From positions 930,001 to 994,000 of the forward strand of contig OY969783.1 of assembly GCA_963702995.1 (NCBI GenBank): a DNA stretch of 64,000 nt. Reading direction: 5' to 3'. The DNA is from MFD04580-c1 sp963702995 (lineage in GTDB: Bacteria; Planctomycetota; Phycisphaerae; Tepidisphaerales; Tepidisphaeraceae). The notes under the pieces are model-generated. The model was not told the DNA's origin and did no database searches. It saw only the letters and a list, made by a program, of their open reading frames with translations. Position 1 is the stretch's first letter; the number at the start of each line of letters is the position of its first letter. A program made the position numbers and the translations under genes. This document shows positions 27,977 through 38,254 of this stretch, piece by piece.

Positions 27977-30814
27977 CTAGATCAGTCGGCGGCGGCGGCG
28001 GCCGAGCAGGCCGATCGCGCCCATGCCAAGCAGCCCGACAGCCCCGGGCTCCGGCGTGAAATTGGTCAGGACCACGTTGTTACCGGCTTGGTTGACCGAG
28101 AACGACCCGAACCCGTCGGTGGTCGTCACGGTCGATCCGAAGGCGACGTTGCTGAACGCGCCGGACAAGCCGCTGCTCGTGACGATCGTGAACGAATCGG
28201 TTGGCAGCGGGCGAAACCCGTTGATCAAGCTGACGTTCAGCGACCCGTTTAGCGAGGCGAGGCCGCTTACGGCGAGCAGGTCATACTGGCCGGTTTGGAA
28301 GCCGGTCGCCTGGGTCTTGCCGCCGATATCGACGGCCAGCGCCCCGGCGGAGGAAGCGATCGAGTAGTTCCCGGTGATTGCCGTCTTTCCGGCGACGCCG
28401 TTATCGCCCGGCGCGACGGTCGCACCGTTATTGAGGAGCGTCCCGACGGTCGCGGCCACAGCGCCGCTCGACGTCAGCTTGGTCATATCGACGCCGCTCG
28501 CGGCCAGCGTGCCGCCGTTCAAGGCGAAGTTCTGCTTCGCCCCCGTCGCCTGCGAGCCGCTCAGGACACCAGAGACAATGAGCTTCGCCGTGCCGGAGAG
28601 CGTGAGGGCGGTCGTGCCGACGCCGGCGGTGTCCGAGCCGAGCACCACGCCCGACCCGCCCGTCACGCTCAGCGTTCCGCCCGACAGGTTGTAATTCACC
28701 ATCTCGGCGGAGGTGCTGCCGAGATTGACCGGCTGGCTCGTGGTCAGCGCCCCGGCGATCTGGTTCGCGGTGACGATGAAGTTGGCGTTGCCGGCGCTGC
28801 CCGGCCCGTTGTCACCGCCGATGCGGGCCCCGAACTGTCCGGTCACGTTGATCTGCCCGCCATTGATCGCCAGCGTCTGGCCGGCCAAGGTGCCGTTCAG
28901 GCCCAGCCGGTTGTTCCCAAACGTCGAGGGCACATTCAAGACGGCGCCCGGATCCACCTGCAAATTCGCGCTGAAATTGCGACCGAAGAGGGTGGTGGCG
29001 CCGCTTCGCAAATCGATGAGCTGGCCCGCGGTGCCAGGGGCGCTTGCGATGGTGAAGCTGGCTGTCGGGTCACCGGCGTCGCCGCCGACGATCACCATCG
29101 ACCCCGACCCACCGTTAATCGTGTTGATCGTGGTGGCCGAGCCGGCCCCGCCCACCAGCGTCACCGTCCCCGACCCGGCGGCCGCTGTGAGCGTGCCGAC
29201 GCCGAACGTCCCGCCCGCCGTCTGCGTGAACTGAAGCGGGCCCGTCCCGGATTGCCCGATCGTACCAAGCCCGGTAATCGCCCCCAGCACCTGCGCCGAC
29301 GCCGAATTAAATGTCAGGTTGCCATTGTTGACGGTCGTCGTCCCGGTGTACGTGTTGACGCCGGTTAAAGTCAGCGTGCCATTGGTTCCGTTATATTGGG
29401 TCTTGGTAATGCCGTTGGAGCCGGTGATCGCCGCGGAGATCGTCGGGTTGGTCCCGTTGACCGCGATGACCCCTTCCGCCGAGCCGAAGTCGATCGTGCC
29501 GCCGGTCGAGCCGTTAATATTGGCTTGGACGATCAGGCCGGCATTCGTCCCATCGCCAATCGACAACGTGACGCCGGGGTTGATCGTGAGGGCGCCGTTC
29601 ACCAGCACGGCGTAGGCGGCCGCGTTGCTTGCGAGTGTCGCCGCGCCGCTGACATTGACCTTCTTCGTATTATCCGACGCCGCGAACGACGTCCCCGTGA
29701 TGTCGTAGGTGGCGGGCTTGAAGCCGTTCGTCGAGTCGTAGGTCATGAACGTCAGCGCGCCCAGGGCGCCATTGGTGGCGCCCAGGTAGTAGGGGGCGAC
29801 CATGCCGTTCGTCACCGTCGGCAGGGCCGCCCCGGCGCCGTTGATGATGAACTTTTCGGTTGACCCGTAGTTGCTCGCCGAGCTGGCCGAGCCCATCAGA
29901 ACGAGCGTCGCGTTGCCGACCCGCGAAAGGACGGGCGATGCTCCGCCGGCGCCGAAGATAAACGTTTCCCCCGCCGTGCTCCCTTTGGCGATGTTCAAAT
30001 ATGAGCCGTTGGCGAAGCTGAACAGGCTCCCGGCGACAGTGCCCCCGGTGATGGTGGCGGTGCCCGCGGTCGCCGTGGAGGCAAAGCTGAGCGTTGTCCC
30101 CGGGTTCGTTGTCCCGTTGCCGTTCAGCGCGATGCCTCCCGTGCCGAACGGCGTCCCGGACGTCACGTTGGCCAGCAGCGTACCGGCGCTGACGACCGTG
30201 CCGCCGGTGTAGCTATTGGAGTTCGTGAACGTCAGCGAGCTGTTGCCCGTCTTGGTCAGCGTCAGGCCGGCGACATTCTCCGAGATGGCGCCGCCGATGG
30301 CGATCGCGCTGCTCGCGTTCCACGTCTGGCTGGCGAGAAGGTTGATATTGGTGTTGAGAGTAAAGAGCGTGTTCCCGCTGTTGATCAGCCCGCCCCCGTT
30401 GATCTGAAGCAGCGGAGAGGCCCCGGCGCTGATCGTCGTGGCGGTGCCGCTGGTCGTCTGGGTGACGGAGTTCGCCGTCACGGTGCCATTCAGCGTGACC
30501 GCGTTCGCGCCGGCCGTCTGAAAGAACGCGTCGCTTCCGTCAACCCAGAGGAGCAGGGGGTTGCTGGTGCCGGCCGCCGCGCTGCTCCAGAACGTGTCGG
30601 ACGGGCTGGTTGACCAGTTGCCGGCTCCCGCGCCAAGGCCGGCGGCCGTGGTCGTGTCCCAGTAGAGGCTGGCGGCGCCGGCCGGGTGAGCCATCGCAAG
30701 CAGAGCGGACGCCGGCGCGCACAGCCCGAATACTCGACGCCATCGGACGGCAGCGACTCGCGAGCGGCCGCCCGCGCCCCCGAACTGACGGTTTGCGGCA
30801 CAAATTGGGTACAT
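27977..30814 (-). CDS. PEP-CTERM surface protein with autotransporter-type beta repeats
   Basis: 945 residues. A signal peptide (cleavage near AGA-ASLYWDTT) is followed by many autotransporter-associated beta-strand repeats (NSYTGGTVVSAGTLLANV, NTYTGTTTVNNGNLTF). It is rich in Gly, Thr, Asn and Ser and has almost no Cys. The C-terminus PEPGAVGLLGMGAIGLLGRR plus an Arg tail is a PEP-CTERM sorting signal, recognised by an exosortase. No outer-membrane autotransporter barrel is present, so it is probably a sorted surface adhesin or shell protein. The LacI gene is 130 bases upstream in the same direction. Confidence 0.88.
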   Translation of the reverse strand: MYPICAANRQFGGAGGRSRVAAVRWRRVFGLCAPASALLAMAHPAGAASLYWDTTTAAGLGAGAGNWSTSPSDTFWSSAAAGTSNPLLLWVDGSDAFFQTAGANAVTLNGTVTANSVTQTTSGTATTISAGASPLLQINGGGLINSGNTLFTLNTNINLLASQTWNASSAIAIGGAISENVAGLTLTKTGNSSLTFTNSNSYTGGTVVSAGTLLANVTSGTPFGTGGIALNGNGTTNPGTTLSFASTATAGTATITGGTVAGSLFSFANGSYLNIAKGSTAGETFIFGAGGASPVLSRVGNATLVLMGSASSASNYGSTEKFIINGAGAALPTVTNGMVAPYYLGATNGALGALTFMTYDSTNGFKPATYDITGTSFAASDNTKKVNVSGAATLASNAAAYAVLVNGALTINPGVTLSIGDGTNAGLIVQANINGSTGGTIDFGSAEGVIAVNGTNPTISAAITGSNGITKTQYNGTNGTLTLTGVNTYTGTTTVNNGNLTFNSASAQVLGAITGLGTIGQSGTGPLQFTQTAGGTFGVGTLTAAAGSGTVTLVGGAGSATTINTINGGSGSMVIVGGDAGDPTASFTIASAPGTAGQLIDLRSGATTLFGRNFSANLQVDPGAVLNVPSTFGNNRLGLNGTLAGQTLAINGGQINVTGQFGARIGGDNGPGSAGNANFIVTANQIAGALTTSQPVNLGSTSAEMVNYNLSGGTLSVTGGSGVVLGSDTAGVGTTALTLSGTAKLIVSGVLSGSQATGAKQNFALNGGTLAASGVDMTKLTSSGAVAATVGTLLNNGATVAPGDNGVAGKTAITGNYSIASSAGALAVDIGGKTQATGFQTGQYDLLAVSGLASLNGSLNVSLINGFRPLPTDSFTIVTSSGLSGAFSNVAFGSTVTTTDGFGSFSVNQAGNNVVLTNFTPEPGAVGLLGMGAIGLLGRRRRRLI

Positions 30815-30947
30815 CACAACTCGTTCCTCTCGACAACGGACTCACCAAAAACGGGGCGACAAAACTGCGGAGACGACCCATCCGGGCGGCGCGAGGAGCG
30901 TCAACGGTGGCAGTCACGTTTGTTAGGGAGCATGAGCCGGGCCCGCG

Positions 30948-31976
30948 TCAGCCCAGGGGCTCGCCCTCGACCAACTGCGGCGCGATCATGAGTCGCCGCT
31001 GGGGATCGCGAAGGTGCTTCATCCGCCAGATGAGCATCTCGGCCGCCGCCCGAGCGATCACCTCGGGCTGGATGTCGATGTTCGGCAGCCCATGGTCCAG
31101 GGCCGCCAGGCGCGGCGGATCATAATCGCACGGGATCAGGTGCACGTCGCGACCGACCTTCATCCCTCCCGCCACCAGCGCCCTGTACGCCGTCGTCACG
31201 ACCTCGTAGGGGGCCGGCACGAAGAGGCCGAATGGCGAACCTCTGTCCGCGGGGCTCTGCGCCCGCCAGGCGTTCATCGCCCGGCCAACCAGCGCTTCCA
31301 CTGACACGGCGTCCGAAAAGATGTCGGCCGGCATCCCTGCTTCGGCCGCCGCCTTGGCGAACGCGTCGATCCTGGGCCCGTAACACGGGTGCGACGGCAT
31401 GTGGTTGACCGCGGCGACGCTTCGGCAGCCGCGATCACGCAGGTAACGCATCGCCAGGCGGCCGATCGCCGTCGTGTCCTCCAGGACCTGGTCGCCATGC
31501 TCGGGCGGTTGGGGTAGCTCCAGCATCCAGACACAAACGTGGCCCCGAAGGCTCGCCATGACATGGCTCACCTGCGTCGCCCCGCGGACGATCACCGCGT
31601 CAACCTTGCGATTCACGATGCAGGGCGGGAGCCGGTCATCCTCGACCAGCGGCGTCACAAGCATCCCGTACCCCTCGCTCGCCAGCACCTCGTTCACCCC
31701 GTGCATCAGGCGGCCGCTCAGCGGTGTGCGCAGCGCGACATCGTGGGTGTCCGGAAAAAGCAGCGCCATGTTCCCGTGGCGCGCCCCGGTGCCGGCCTTC
31801 ATGCGGCCGTTCCGACGGAACCGTCGCTCTGCCGGAGGCGGGATGTAGCCCAGCAGGGCCATCGCACGCTCGACGGCCGCGACCGTTGTCGGCGCGACCG
31901 TCGTATGGCCATTGATGACCCGAGAAACCGTCGCGATCGATACACCGGCGGCCTTCGAGACATCGACAATGGTCAT
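30948..31976 (-). CDS. LacI-family transcriptional regulator
   Basis: 342 residues from ATG 31976. The helix-turn-helix MTIVDVSKAAGVSIATVSRV starts exactly where LacI proteins start, and GGAGG lies just upstream; in-frame starts at 32027 and 32141 would add a long leader. A hinge helix (residues about 45-60) and a periplasmic-binding-like effector domain follow, with the C-terminal dimer part (IAPQLVEGEPLG). LacI proteins usually respond to sugars and repress nearby sugar genes. Its place ahead of the PEP-CTERM, prepilin-like and beta-helix genes makes those the likely targets. I found no convincing operator. Confidence 0.88.
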   Translation of the reverse strand: MTIVDVSKAAGVSIATVSRVINGHTTVAPTTVAAVERAMALLGYIPPPAERRFRRNGRMKAGTGARHGNMALLFPDTHDVALRTPLSGRLMHGVNEVLASEGYGMLVTPLVEDDRLPPCIVNRKVDAVIVRGATQVSHVMASLRGHVCVWMLELPQPPEHGDQVLEDTTAIGRLAMRYLRDRGCRSVAAVNHMPSHPCYGPRIDAFAKAAAEAGMPADIFSDAVSVEALVGRAMNAWRAQSPADRGSPFGLFVPAPYEVVTTAYRALVAGGMKVGRDVHLIPCDYDPPRLAALDHGLPNIDIQPEVIARAAAEMLIWRMKHLRDPQRRLMIAPQLVEGEPLG

Positions 31977-32284
31977 GCCCTCCAGTGTATCCGCCAAGGC
32001 AGTCCCGTCCTGTCTTATCACGTCCATGAATATCACCCAGGAACGCGAACGTTGCAATCTTATTTTCTCATTCTCACGAAAACCGCCGGAGGCGATCTGG
32101 ATAGCCAGTTTTTCACGTTTTCCAGAACTATATCGGGTCATCTGCGAGTGTGCGGTTGACGCTCCACCGGCTGGAGTCGCCCAAGCAGCGTCAGCCGATC
32201 GCTTGTTTACATTTGATTACATTCACCCAGCGATCGTCGCGGCGACTCGAACCAGCGGTGGCGACGGGGACGGGAGGAAACGGA

Positions 32285-32311
32285 GCAAGGGCGCCGTGAT
32301 GGCGCCCTTGC
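32285..32311 (-). terminator. Strong hairpin terminator after the FadL-like gene
   Basis: Perfect 11-base arms (GCAAGGGCGCC and GGCGCCCTTGC) with a 5-base loop, 48 bases past the stop of the porin gene. On the minus strand it is followed by TCCGTTTCCTCC. It separates the porin from the LacI transcript. Confidence 0.7.
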
Positions 32312-32358
32312 GGGAAAGTCTGGAATGGCGTTTTCGAGGCGGCGGCCGCCGCCGCGCT

Positions 32359-33588
32359 TCACATTTTGTACGTGAATGTCACCATGACGCCTTGGAACGC
32401 GTTGTCCCAGGTGCCGTTGACCACCGGCGAGTTGATGTCATTCTGGATATGGCGACGTTCCCGGTAGATGTACTGGTACGCACCGTCCAGCGACCACCGA
32501 TCCGTCGTGTACCCGATGCCGACGCTGAACAGATGGTAATTGGAGTCGGGGACGAGCGGAGAAAACGTCGATTCGGGGACCGAGTTCTGCGACCACGCAT
32601 ACCCGCCCCGAAGCACCCAGTGCGGGGCCAGGTCGTATTCGCCGCCCAGCCGCACCGTGAAGCCCGCCTTCCAGTCGGCCGGGATCGCCTGCCCGTTGAA
32701 GTGGGCGTCGGCCGAGTGAATCTTCAGCTCGTTCACCGAGGTCCAATCCGTCCAGATGACGTCGGTCTCCAGCCGAAGCCGGTCCGTCGCCTTCACCGAA
32801 TACCCCATCCCGATCGACTGCGGCAGGTCGAGCGGGGTGACGCTGTGGCTCGGGCCGATCTCCCCGGCGGGCGTCCCCAGTGACGTCTCGCCCGTCAGGT
32901 TGAGCGTGAACGGCGAACGGTAGTACGCGCCGATCGAATTGCGGTCGTCGATCTTGTAGAGGACCGACGGCGTGATGCCGACGGCGAAATCGTGGCCGCG
33001 AAGATGGAACTTCCCCTCCGGCGTCGGCGGCGCTCCCAGCGTCACGTTGCGCGACAGCATCAGTTCGCCGTAATAGACATTCAGCGCCGCGCCCACCGAC
33101 AGGTGCTCGTCCACCTTGTAGGCGGCCGCCACCGATGCATTGATGACAGTCAGCTTGGCTTTGTCCACCAGCGTCCGCAGCGGCCCACGGTCGCCCCAGT
33201 CTTCATTGAGCCCGAAGACGTTATTGACGCCGATCCCGAAGCGCCACCGATCGGTGCCCAGATCGCTCGCGGCGTAAACGTGCGGCAACAGTGAGGGGAG
33301 CCGCATCGCCTCGTCGCGCCCGGCCGCGGCGTCGAAACGCCATTCCGGGAAGAGCCCGTACGCCCCCACGCTCACCTCGGTCCCATGCGAAAGAGTCAGG
33401 CAGGCCGGGTTGTAGAAGACGGCGGCCGCGTCATCCGAATGCGCGGTCACCGCATCCGCTTGCCCCGCGGCGCGGCTGTCCTGCATCGGGATCTCAATCC
33501 CACCCCCGTACGCCGCGGCCGACGCGAAGAGGCTCACCAACAGGATTGGCCCCAGAACGAAGATCGATCGATTCGTCAAGCGCTGCAT
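32359..33588 (-). CDS. FadL/OmpP1-type outer-membrane transporter
   Basis: 409 residues from ATG 33588, which has GGGAG 5 bases upstream. A signal peptide (cleavage near AAA-YGGGIEIPMQDSRAAGQADA) is followed by the hatch-domain signature SDDAAAVFYNPACLT typical of FadL. The rest is amphipathic beta strands ending in the aromatic C-terminus MVTFTYKM needed for outer-membrane insertion. Known members import long-chain fatty acids or other hydrophobic compounds. It sits alone, ending at a terminator, upstream of the LacI gene. Confidence 0.88.
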   Translation of the reverse strand: MQRLTNRSIFVLGPILLVSLFASAAAYGGGIEIPMQDSRAAGQADAVTAHSDDAAAVFYNPACLTLSHGTEVSVGAYGLFPEWRFDAAAGRDEAMRLPSLLPHVYAASDLGTDRWRFGIGVNNVFGLNEDWGDRGPLRTLVDKAKLTVINASVAAAYKVDEHLSVGAALNVYYGELMLSRNVTLGAPPTPEGKFHLRGHDFAVGITPSVLYKIDDRNSIGAYYRSPFTLNLTGETSLGTPAGEIGPSHSVTPLDLPQSIGMGYSVKATDRLRLETDVIWTDWTSVNELKIHSADAHFNGQAIPADWKAGFTVRLGGEYDLAPHWVLRGGYAWSQNSVPESTFSPLVPDSNYHLFSVGIGYTTDRWSLDGAYQYIYRERRHIQNDINSPVVNGTWDNAFQGVMVTFTYKM

Positions 33589-33854
33589 GGTTGCTCCCAA
33601 ACGCCCCCGTCGCGCGGTCGAACGACCGCTTCGATCCAGGCCCGTACGGGGACAGATAGGTGGCCTGTGACGTCTACGTCATCGGCAGCGGCAGGGGTGA
33701 GCCTTACGACGCGTAACGGATCGGCCGATTTTGAGGCGAAGTTCCGTACCGCAACGAGACGCAGCCCACACGACGATAGATAGAGCGAGGCCCATCGCGG
33801 CTTTGACCCCCGCAACGCCGACCGGGTAGGATCATCCAACGATCGCATCAAAGC

Positions 33855-33937
33855 GCCCCCGTGGCGGAAAGGCAGACGCTACGGACTTAAAATCCGTTGA
33901 CCGCAAGGTCGTGTGGGTTCGATTCCCACCGGGGGCA
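33855..33937 (+). tRNA. tRNA-Leu (UAA anticodon)
   Basis: Acceptor arms GCCCCCG (33855-33861) and CGGGGGC (33930-33936) pair perfectly. The anticodon stem ACGGA/TCCGT encloses the loop CTTAAAA, giving anticodon TAA at 33888-33890. A long variable arm (GACCGCAAGGTC) marks a class II tRNA, and the T arm contains GGTTCGATTCC. The CCA end is not encoded. Confidence 0.97.
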
Positions 33938-34229
33938 TTCATCGCGTCCTGAATCCCGCCAATCCGTTCACGGCATTGTTAACCGCCGCCCCTGCTCAGC
34001 CGATCGGATCGATGTGACGGCACACGATTGAACGGGGTGCTGCACTCTCGGAATGAATCAAGTGGGGTTGCCTGCGGCGGGTTACTCACGTGCGGCAGGT
34101 CAGCCGCGTGCTGCAGGTTCGCCGGAGCGGCCCACCGAAACGGGATCTTGCGTCGATGAAGGAGCAGGTCCGATGGCGAGGGGTGTGACGTTCCGGGCCG
34201 GTCAGTCCGCATGTAGGGGTTAGCAGCAG

Positions 34230-37200
34230 ATGTCGTGCCCTGTAGCCACACCGCTCCCGCCTCACCGCTTGCCTGGCGCGACCCCTTCCACCAAGGAAGG
34301 CCACACTACCGATCTGCCGCCGGTTGTCTGCGAGGCCAGCGATCTGATTCAAAGGGTCTTCGAGAATAGCGAGGATTGTGTCGTCACCCTGGAGTTGTCG
34401 GGCGCTATTACCTCGGCCAACCCCGCCAGCCGCCACTTCCTTGAGACCGACGATATCCAGCCGTTCATCGGGTCCAGTTGGTTCGACCTGTGGCAGGGCG
34501 AATACCGCTTCATGGCCGAAGACGCCGTCGCGGCGGCCGCCGGGGGGGCACTGGGGTCGTTCGAGGGGTTTCGCCGGACCGCCGTCACCGGGCCGCGCTG
34601 GTGGGACGTCACTGTCGCGGTCGCCGTCAACATCGGCGGGCGTGCCGAGCGGCTGCTGGTCGTCGCCCGGGACATGACGGACCGCAAGCAGTCCGAGGAG
34701 GCGCTGCGGCAGCAAAAGGAGATGGTCGATCGGCTGATCTCGATCATCCCCGGCCATGTCTTCTGGAAAAACCGCGACGGCGTCTACCTCGGCTGCAACC
34801 AGACTTTCGCGCGCGCCGGCGGGTTTGCCGACCCACGCGATGTCGTCGGCAAGACGGACCACGACATGCCCTGGGCGCCGGAGGAGATCGAGCGCTGCGT
34901 GGCGCTGGACCACCAGGTCGTTCGCGGCGGGCTTCCGCTGGAGAACATTGAGGGGACGCATCGTCGCGTCGATGGCTCGCAGATCCACGTCGTCGAGAGC
35001 CGCGTGCCCGTCCGCGATGCCGGTGGGGCCGTGGTCGGCATCCTCGGCGTCTTTACCGATATCACCGAGCGCAAGCGGGCCGAGGAAAAGCTGAAGGAAG
35101 AGACGCTGGTGAGCGAAACGCTCAACCGGGTCGGGCGGGCGCTTGCGGCCGAGTTGGACCTGCGCCGGCTGGTGCAGGCCGCCACCGACGCCGCGACGGA
35201 GGTCGCCCGGGCCAGTTCGGCGCGTTCTTTTACAATGACGAAGGATCGGTCGCCGGCCGCCGCACGCCGTACGCGACGTCTGGCCCCTATCGCGACCGCT
35301 ACGATGCGGCCGCCGCGCCCTGGAACTCGGCCGTGTTCGAAGCGACGTTCTGCGGGTCCATCGTCGTCCGCCTGACCGATCTGATGGGCGACCCCCGTTT
35401 CGGCCCCGGCGGGGTCGATGCCTCCGCCGGCCCGGATGAGGCCGAGGCAAGCCTTACCGCAAATTGCCCGCCGACCGATTCGACTTCAAACCACGGGCCG
35501 GCCGCCGCCCCCTGCTGGCTTCGAAGCTACCTCGCAGTCCCGGTGGTCAGCCGCTCGGGGAACGTGCTGGGGGCGCTCTGCTTCGGCCACGAGCAGCCCG
35601 GGGCGCTGCACGCCCGGGACGAGAAGCTGGTGCGTGGCATCGCCGCCCAGGCCGCGATCGCGATCGACAACGCGCGTCTGTATGACCAGGCGAACGCCGT
35701 GGGCGAACGGCTCCGCACGCAGCTTCGGTTCACGTCGGCGATCACCGAGAGCCTGGGCGAGGGCCTCTGCGCCGTGGACGACGCCGGCCGCATCAGCTTC
35801 ATGAACCCCGCCGCCGAGCGCATGCTCGGCTGGCGCCATGATGAAGCGCTCGAACGCGACGCGAATGACGTGATCCGCTTCCACGACGCGGAGGGCGCCC
35901 TGCTGCCGCGCGAACAGTCCCCGCTCCTGGCGACCCTGCGGAACGGAAGTGTCTCCCGGCGCGACGATGGCGGCTGTGCCCGGCGCGGCGACGCCTGGTT
36001 CGCGGCCGCCTACACCTGTTCGCCGATCGTCGAATCCGGCCGCGTGAGCGGCGCGGTCGTCGCGTTCCGCGACATGACCGAGCAGCGCCGGGCCGAAGAA
36101 GCCCTGGCCGCCTCCGAACGCTTCGCCCGATCGACCGTTGACGCGCTGACGGCGCACATTGCGATCCTGGACGACAACGGGAACATCCTGGCGACCAATC
36201 GCGCGTGGAGGGATTTCGGGCCGTCGCGGCCGCCCGCGCCGGCGGGCTTCGACGTCGGGGCCAACTACCTCCAGGCGTGCGAAGCGGAAGGGGTCGTGCC
36301 GCTGTCACAGGCTGGCGCCGTCGCGGCGGGGATCCGTGCCGTCCTCGGTGGCGAGCGCGAACTGTACACCCTCGAATACGCCTGCCACACGCCTCTGGAA
36401 AGGCGCTGGTTCGTCGTCCGCGTCTCCCGTTTCGGCGGCGGGGGGCCGTTGCGCGTTGTCGTCGCCCACGAAAACGTGACGCATCGGCGGATCGCGGAAG
36501 ACCGGCTGCGGCACGATTCGCTGCACGACGCCCTCACCGGGTTGCCGAATCGCGCTCTTCGCCGATCGCGTCGAGCGTTGCATCGAACGCGGCCGCCGGA
36601 ATGAGAAGGCCCGATTCGCCGTCCTGTTCCTGGACCTCGATCGCTTCAAGGTGATCAATGACAGCCTCGGGCACGCGGCCGGGGATCAACTTCTCACGAC
36701 GGTTTCGGCGCGGCTGGTCCAATGCCTGCGGTCCACCGACAGTGTGGCCCGGCCCTCCGAAGATCACACCGTCGCCCGGATGGGGGGCGACGAGTTCACC
36801 ATCCTTCTCGAGGAGCTGCGGGAGCCCGGCGACGCGGCGCGGGTCGCCGAGCGGATCCTCAAGGCCCTGGGCGAGCCGATGGAGTTCGACGGCCACGAGG
36901 TGATGACCACCGTCAGCATCGGGATCGTCGCCTGTGGCGGCGGCGGGCCGACCTACACATCGGCGAAGGACCTGCTTCGCGACGCCGACACAGCGATGTA
37001 CCGGGCCAAATCATCGGGCAAGGCGCGATACGTCGTCTTCGACGCGACGATGCACGAGCTGGCGGTCGCCCGGCTCCGAATGGAGAGCGACCTCCGCAAG
37101 GCGGTCGAGCGGAACGAGCTGATCCTCCATTACCAGCCGATCGTGTCGCTGCAGACGATGGCTCTGGAGGGGTTCGAGGCGCTCGTGCGGTGGCGGCGGG

Positions 37201-37901
37201 GGGGCCAGATGGTCAGCCCCGGCGAGTTCATCCCGATCGCGGAAGATACCGGGCTGATCGTCCCCATCGGGGCCTGGGTGCTCGAAGAGGCGTGCCGCCA
37301 GCTCGCCCAGTGGCGCACGGCTTTCCCCGACCTGCCCCCGACGTCGATGAGCATCAACCTTTCGCGGCGGCAGTTGCCCGACCCGGGGCTGGTCCCGCTG
37401 CTGCGCCGCGTCCTCCGCGAAACCGGCGTCAACCCGGCGTGGGTGAAGCTGGAGATCACGGAAAGCGTGATCATGAACGACGGGGACGCGTCAAAGGACG
37501 TCCTCTCTTCGATCAAGGCGACGGGCGTGAAGTTTTCGATGGACGATTTCGGGACGGGGTATTCCTCCCTCTCGTGCCTGCATCGGTTCCCGATCGACAT
37601 CCTGAAGATTGACCGCGCGTTCCTCAGCAACATGAGCGAACGTCGCAACGCGGCCGCCGTGGTCCAGGCGATCGTCAGCCTCGCCCATAGCATGGGCATG
37701 AAAGTCGTCGCCGAAGGCCTCGAAACGCACGACCAGATCGCATTCCTCAAGCCGCTTGCCTGCGACTACGGGCAGGGGTATCTCCTCTCCCGCCCGATCC
37801 CCGCCGACGCCGCGATCCACATCCTCCGCGCCGGCCGCGTGACTCTGCCCCCGGACCCGGCCGCGAACGTTCCGCCGCTCGTGAAAAGCCTGGCATCGTG
37901 A
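34230..37901 (+). CDS. PAS/GAF/GGDEF/EAL cyclic-di-GMP protein, two frameshifts
   Basis: Three collinear open frames form one protein of about 1220 residues: 34230 to about 35212, about 35212 to 36552, and then on to 37901. A missing C in GGGCC(C)AG at about 35212 and a two-base loss near CGCGC(GC)TC at about 36552 explain the breaks. Domains in order: PAS (34.3-34.7 kb), PAS (34.7-35.05 kb), GAF (35.1-35.7 kb), two PAS (35.7-36.5 kb), GGDEF with an intact GGDEF motif (MGGDEFTILLEEL) and EAL with FEALVRW and the DDFGTGYSSL loop. Both catalytic motifs are kept, so it may make and degrade c-di-GMP. No membrane helix, so it is cytoplasmic. Confidence 0.88.
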
Positions 37902-37975
37902 TGAGAAACCAAAGCTCGATGCGAATCGAGACCTTCCCCTTTTCCTTATCCTTTTTCTGATCTTTCCTCATCCGA

Positions 37976-38066
37976 GTAGCAGGCACATTCCATGTGCCGT
38001 CCGCTGTGATCTCGCACGGCGGCGTCCCTGGAGAGCGGCGGACGGCACACGGAGTGTGCCTGCTAC
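37976..38066. repeat. Pair of inverted REP-like palindromes
   Basis: Two 29-base copies (37976-38004 and 38038-38066) face each other with 27 of 29 bases matching as inverted repeats. Each copy contains its own small palindrome (GGCACATTCCATGTGCC; GGCACACGGAGTGTGCC). This two-copy head-to-head layout is like the bacterial interspersed mosaic elements built from REP sequences. It lies 250 bases upstream of two RAYT transposase genes. The region 37902-38254 holds no gene that I can see. Confidence 0.8.
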
Positions 38067-38254
38067 AATGGGCCGGATGCCCGTGCGGGAGCGGAAAACG
38101 CAGGCACAGCAGAGCAGATCGACTTCGAACGTGCCGAACGCCTCCGTCAGAATGGCAACGAACGCCTGATAGTCCGCCTTCTTGCGGAAGAGCCATCGCC
38201 GATCATCGCGGCGATTGACAACATGAAAGCAGGCCCCAGCCGGAGCTTTTCGAC

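Noticed and set aside
36010..36308. Minus-strand open frames opposite the c-di-GMP gene
   Set aside because: Antisense to clear PAS domains, with Arg/Ala-rich shadow composition.
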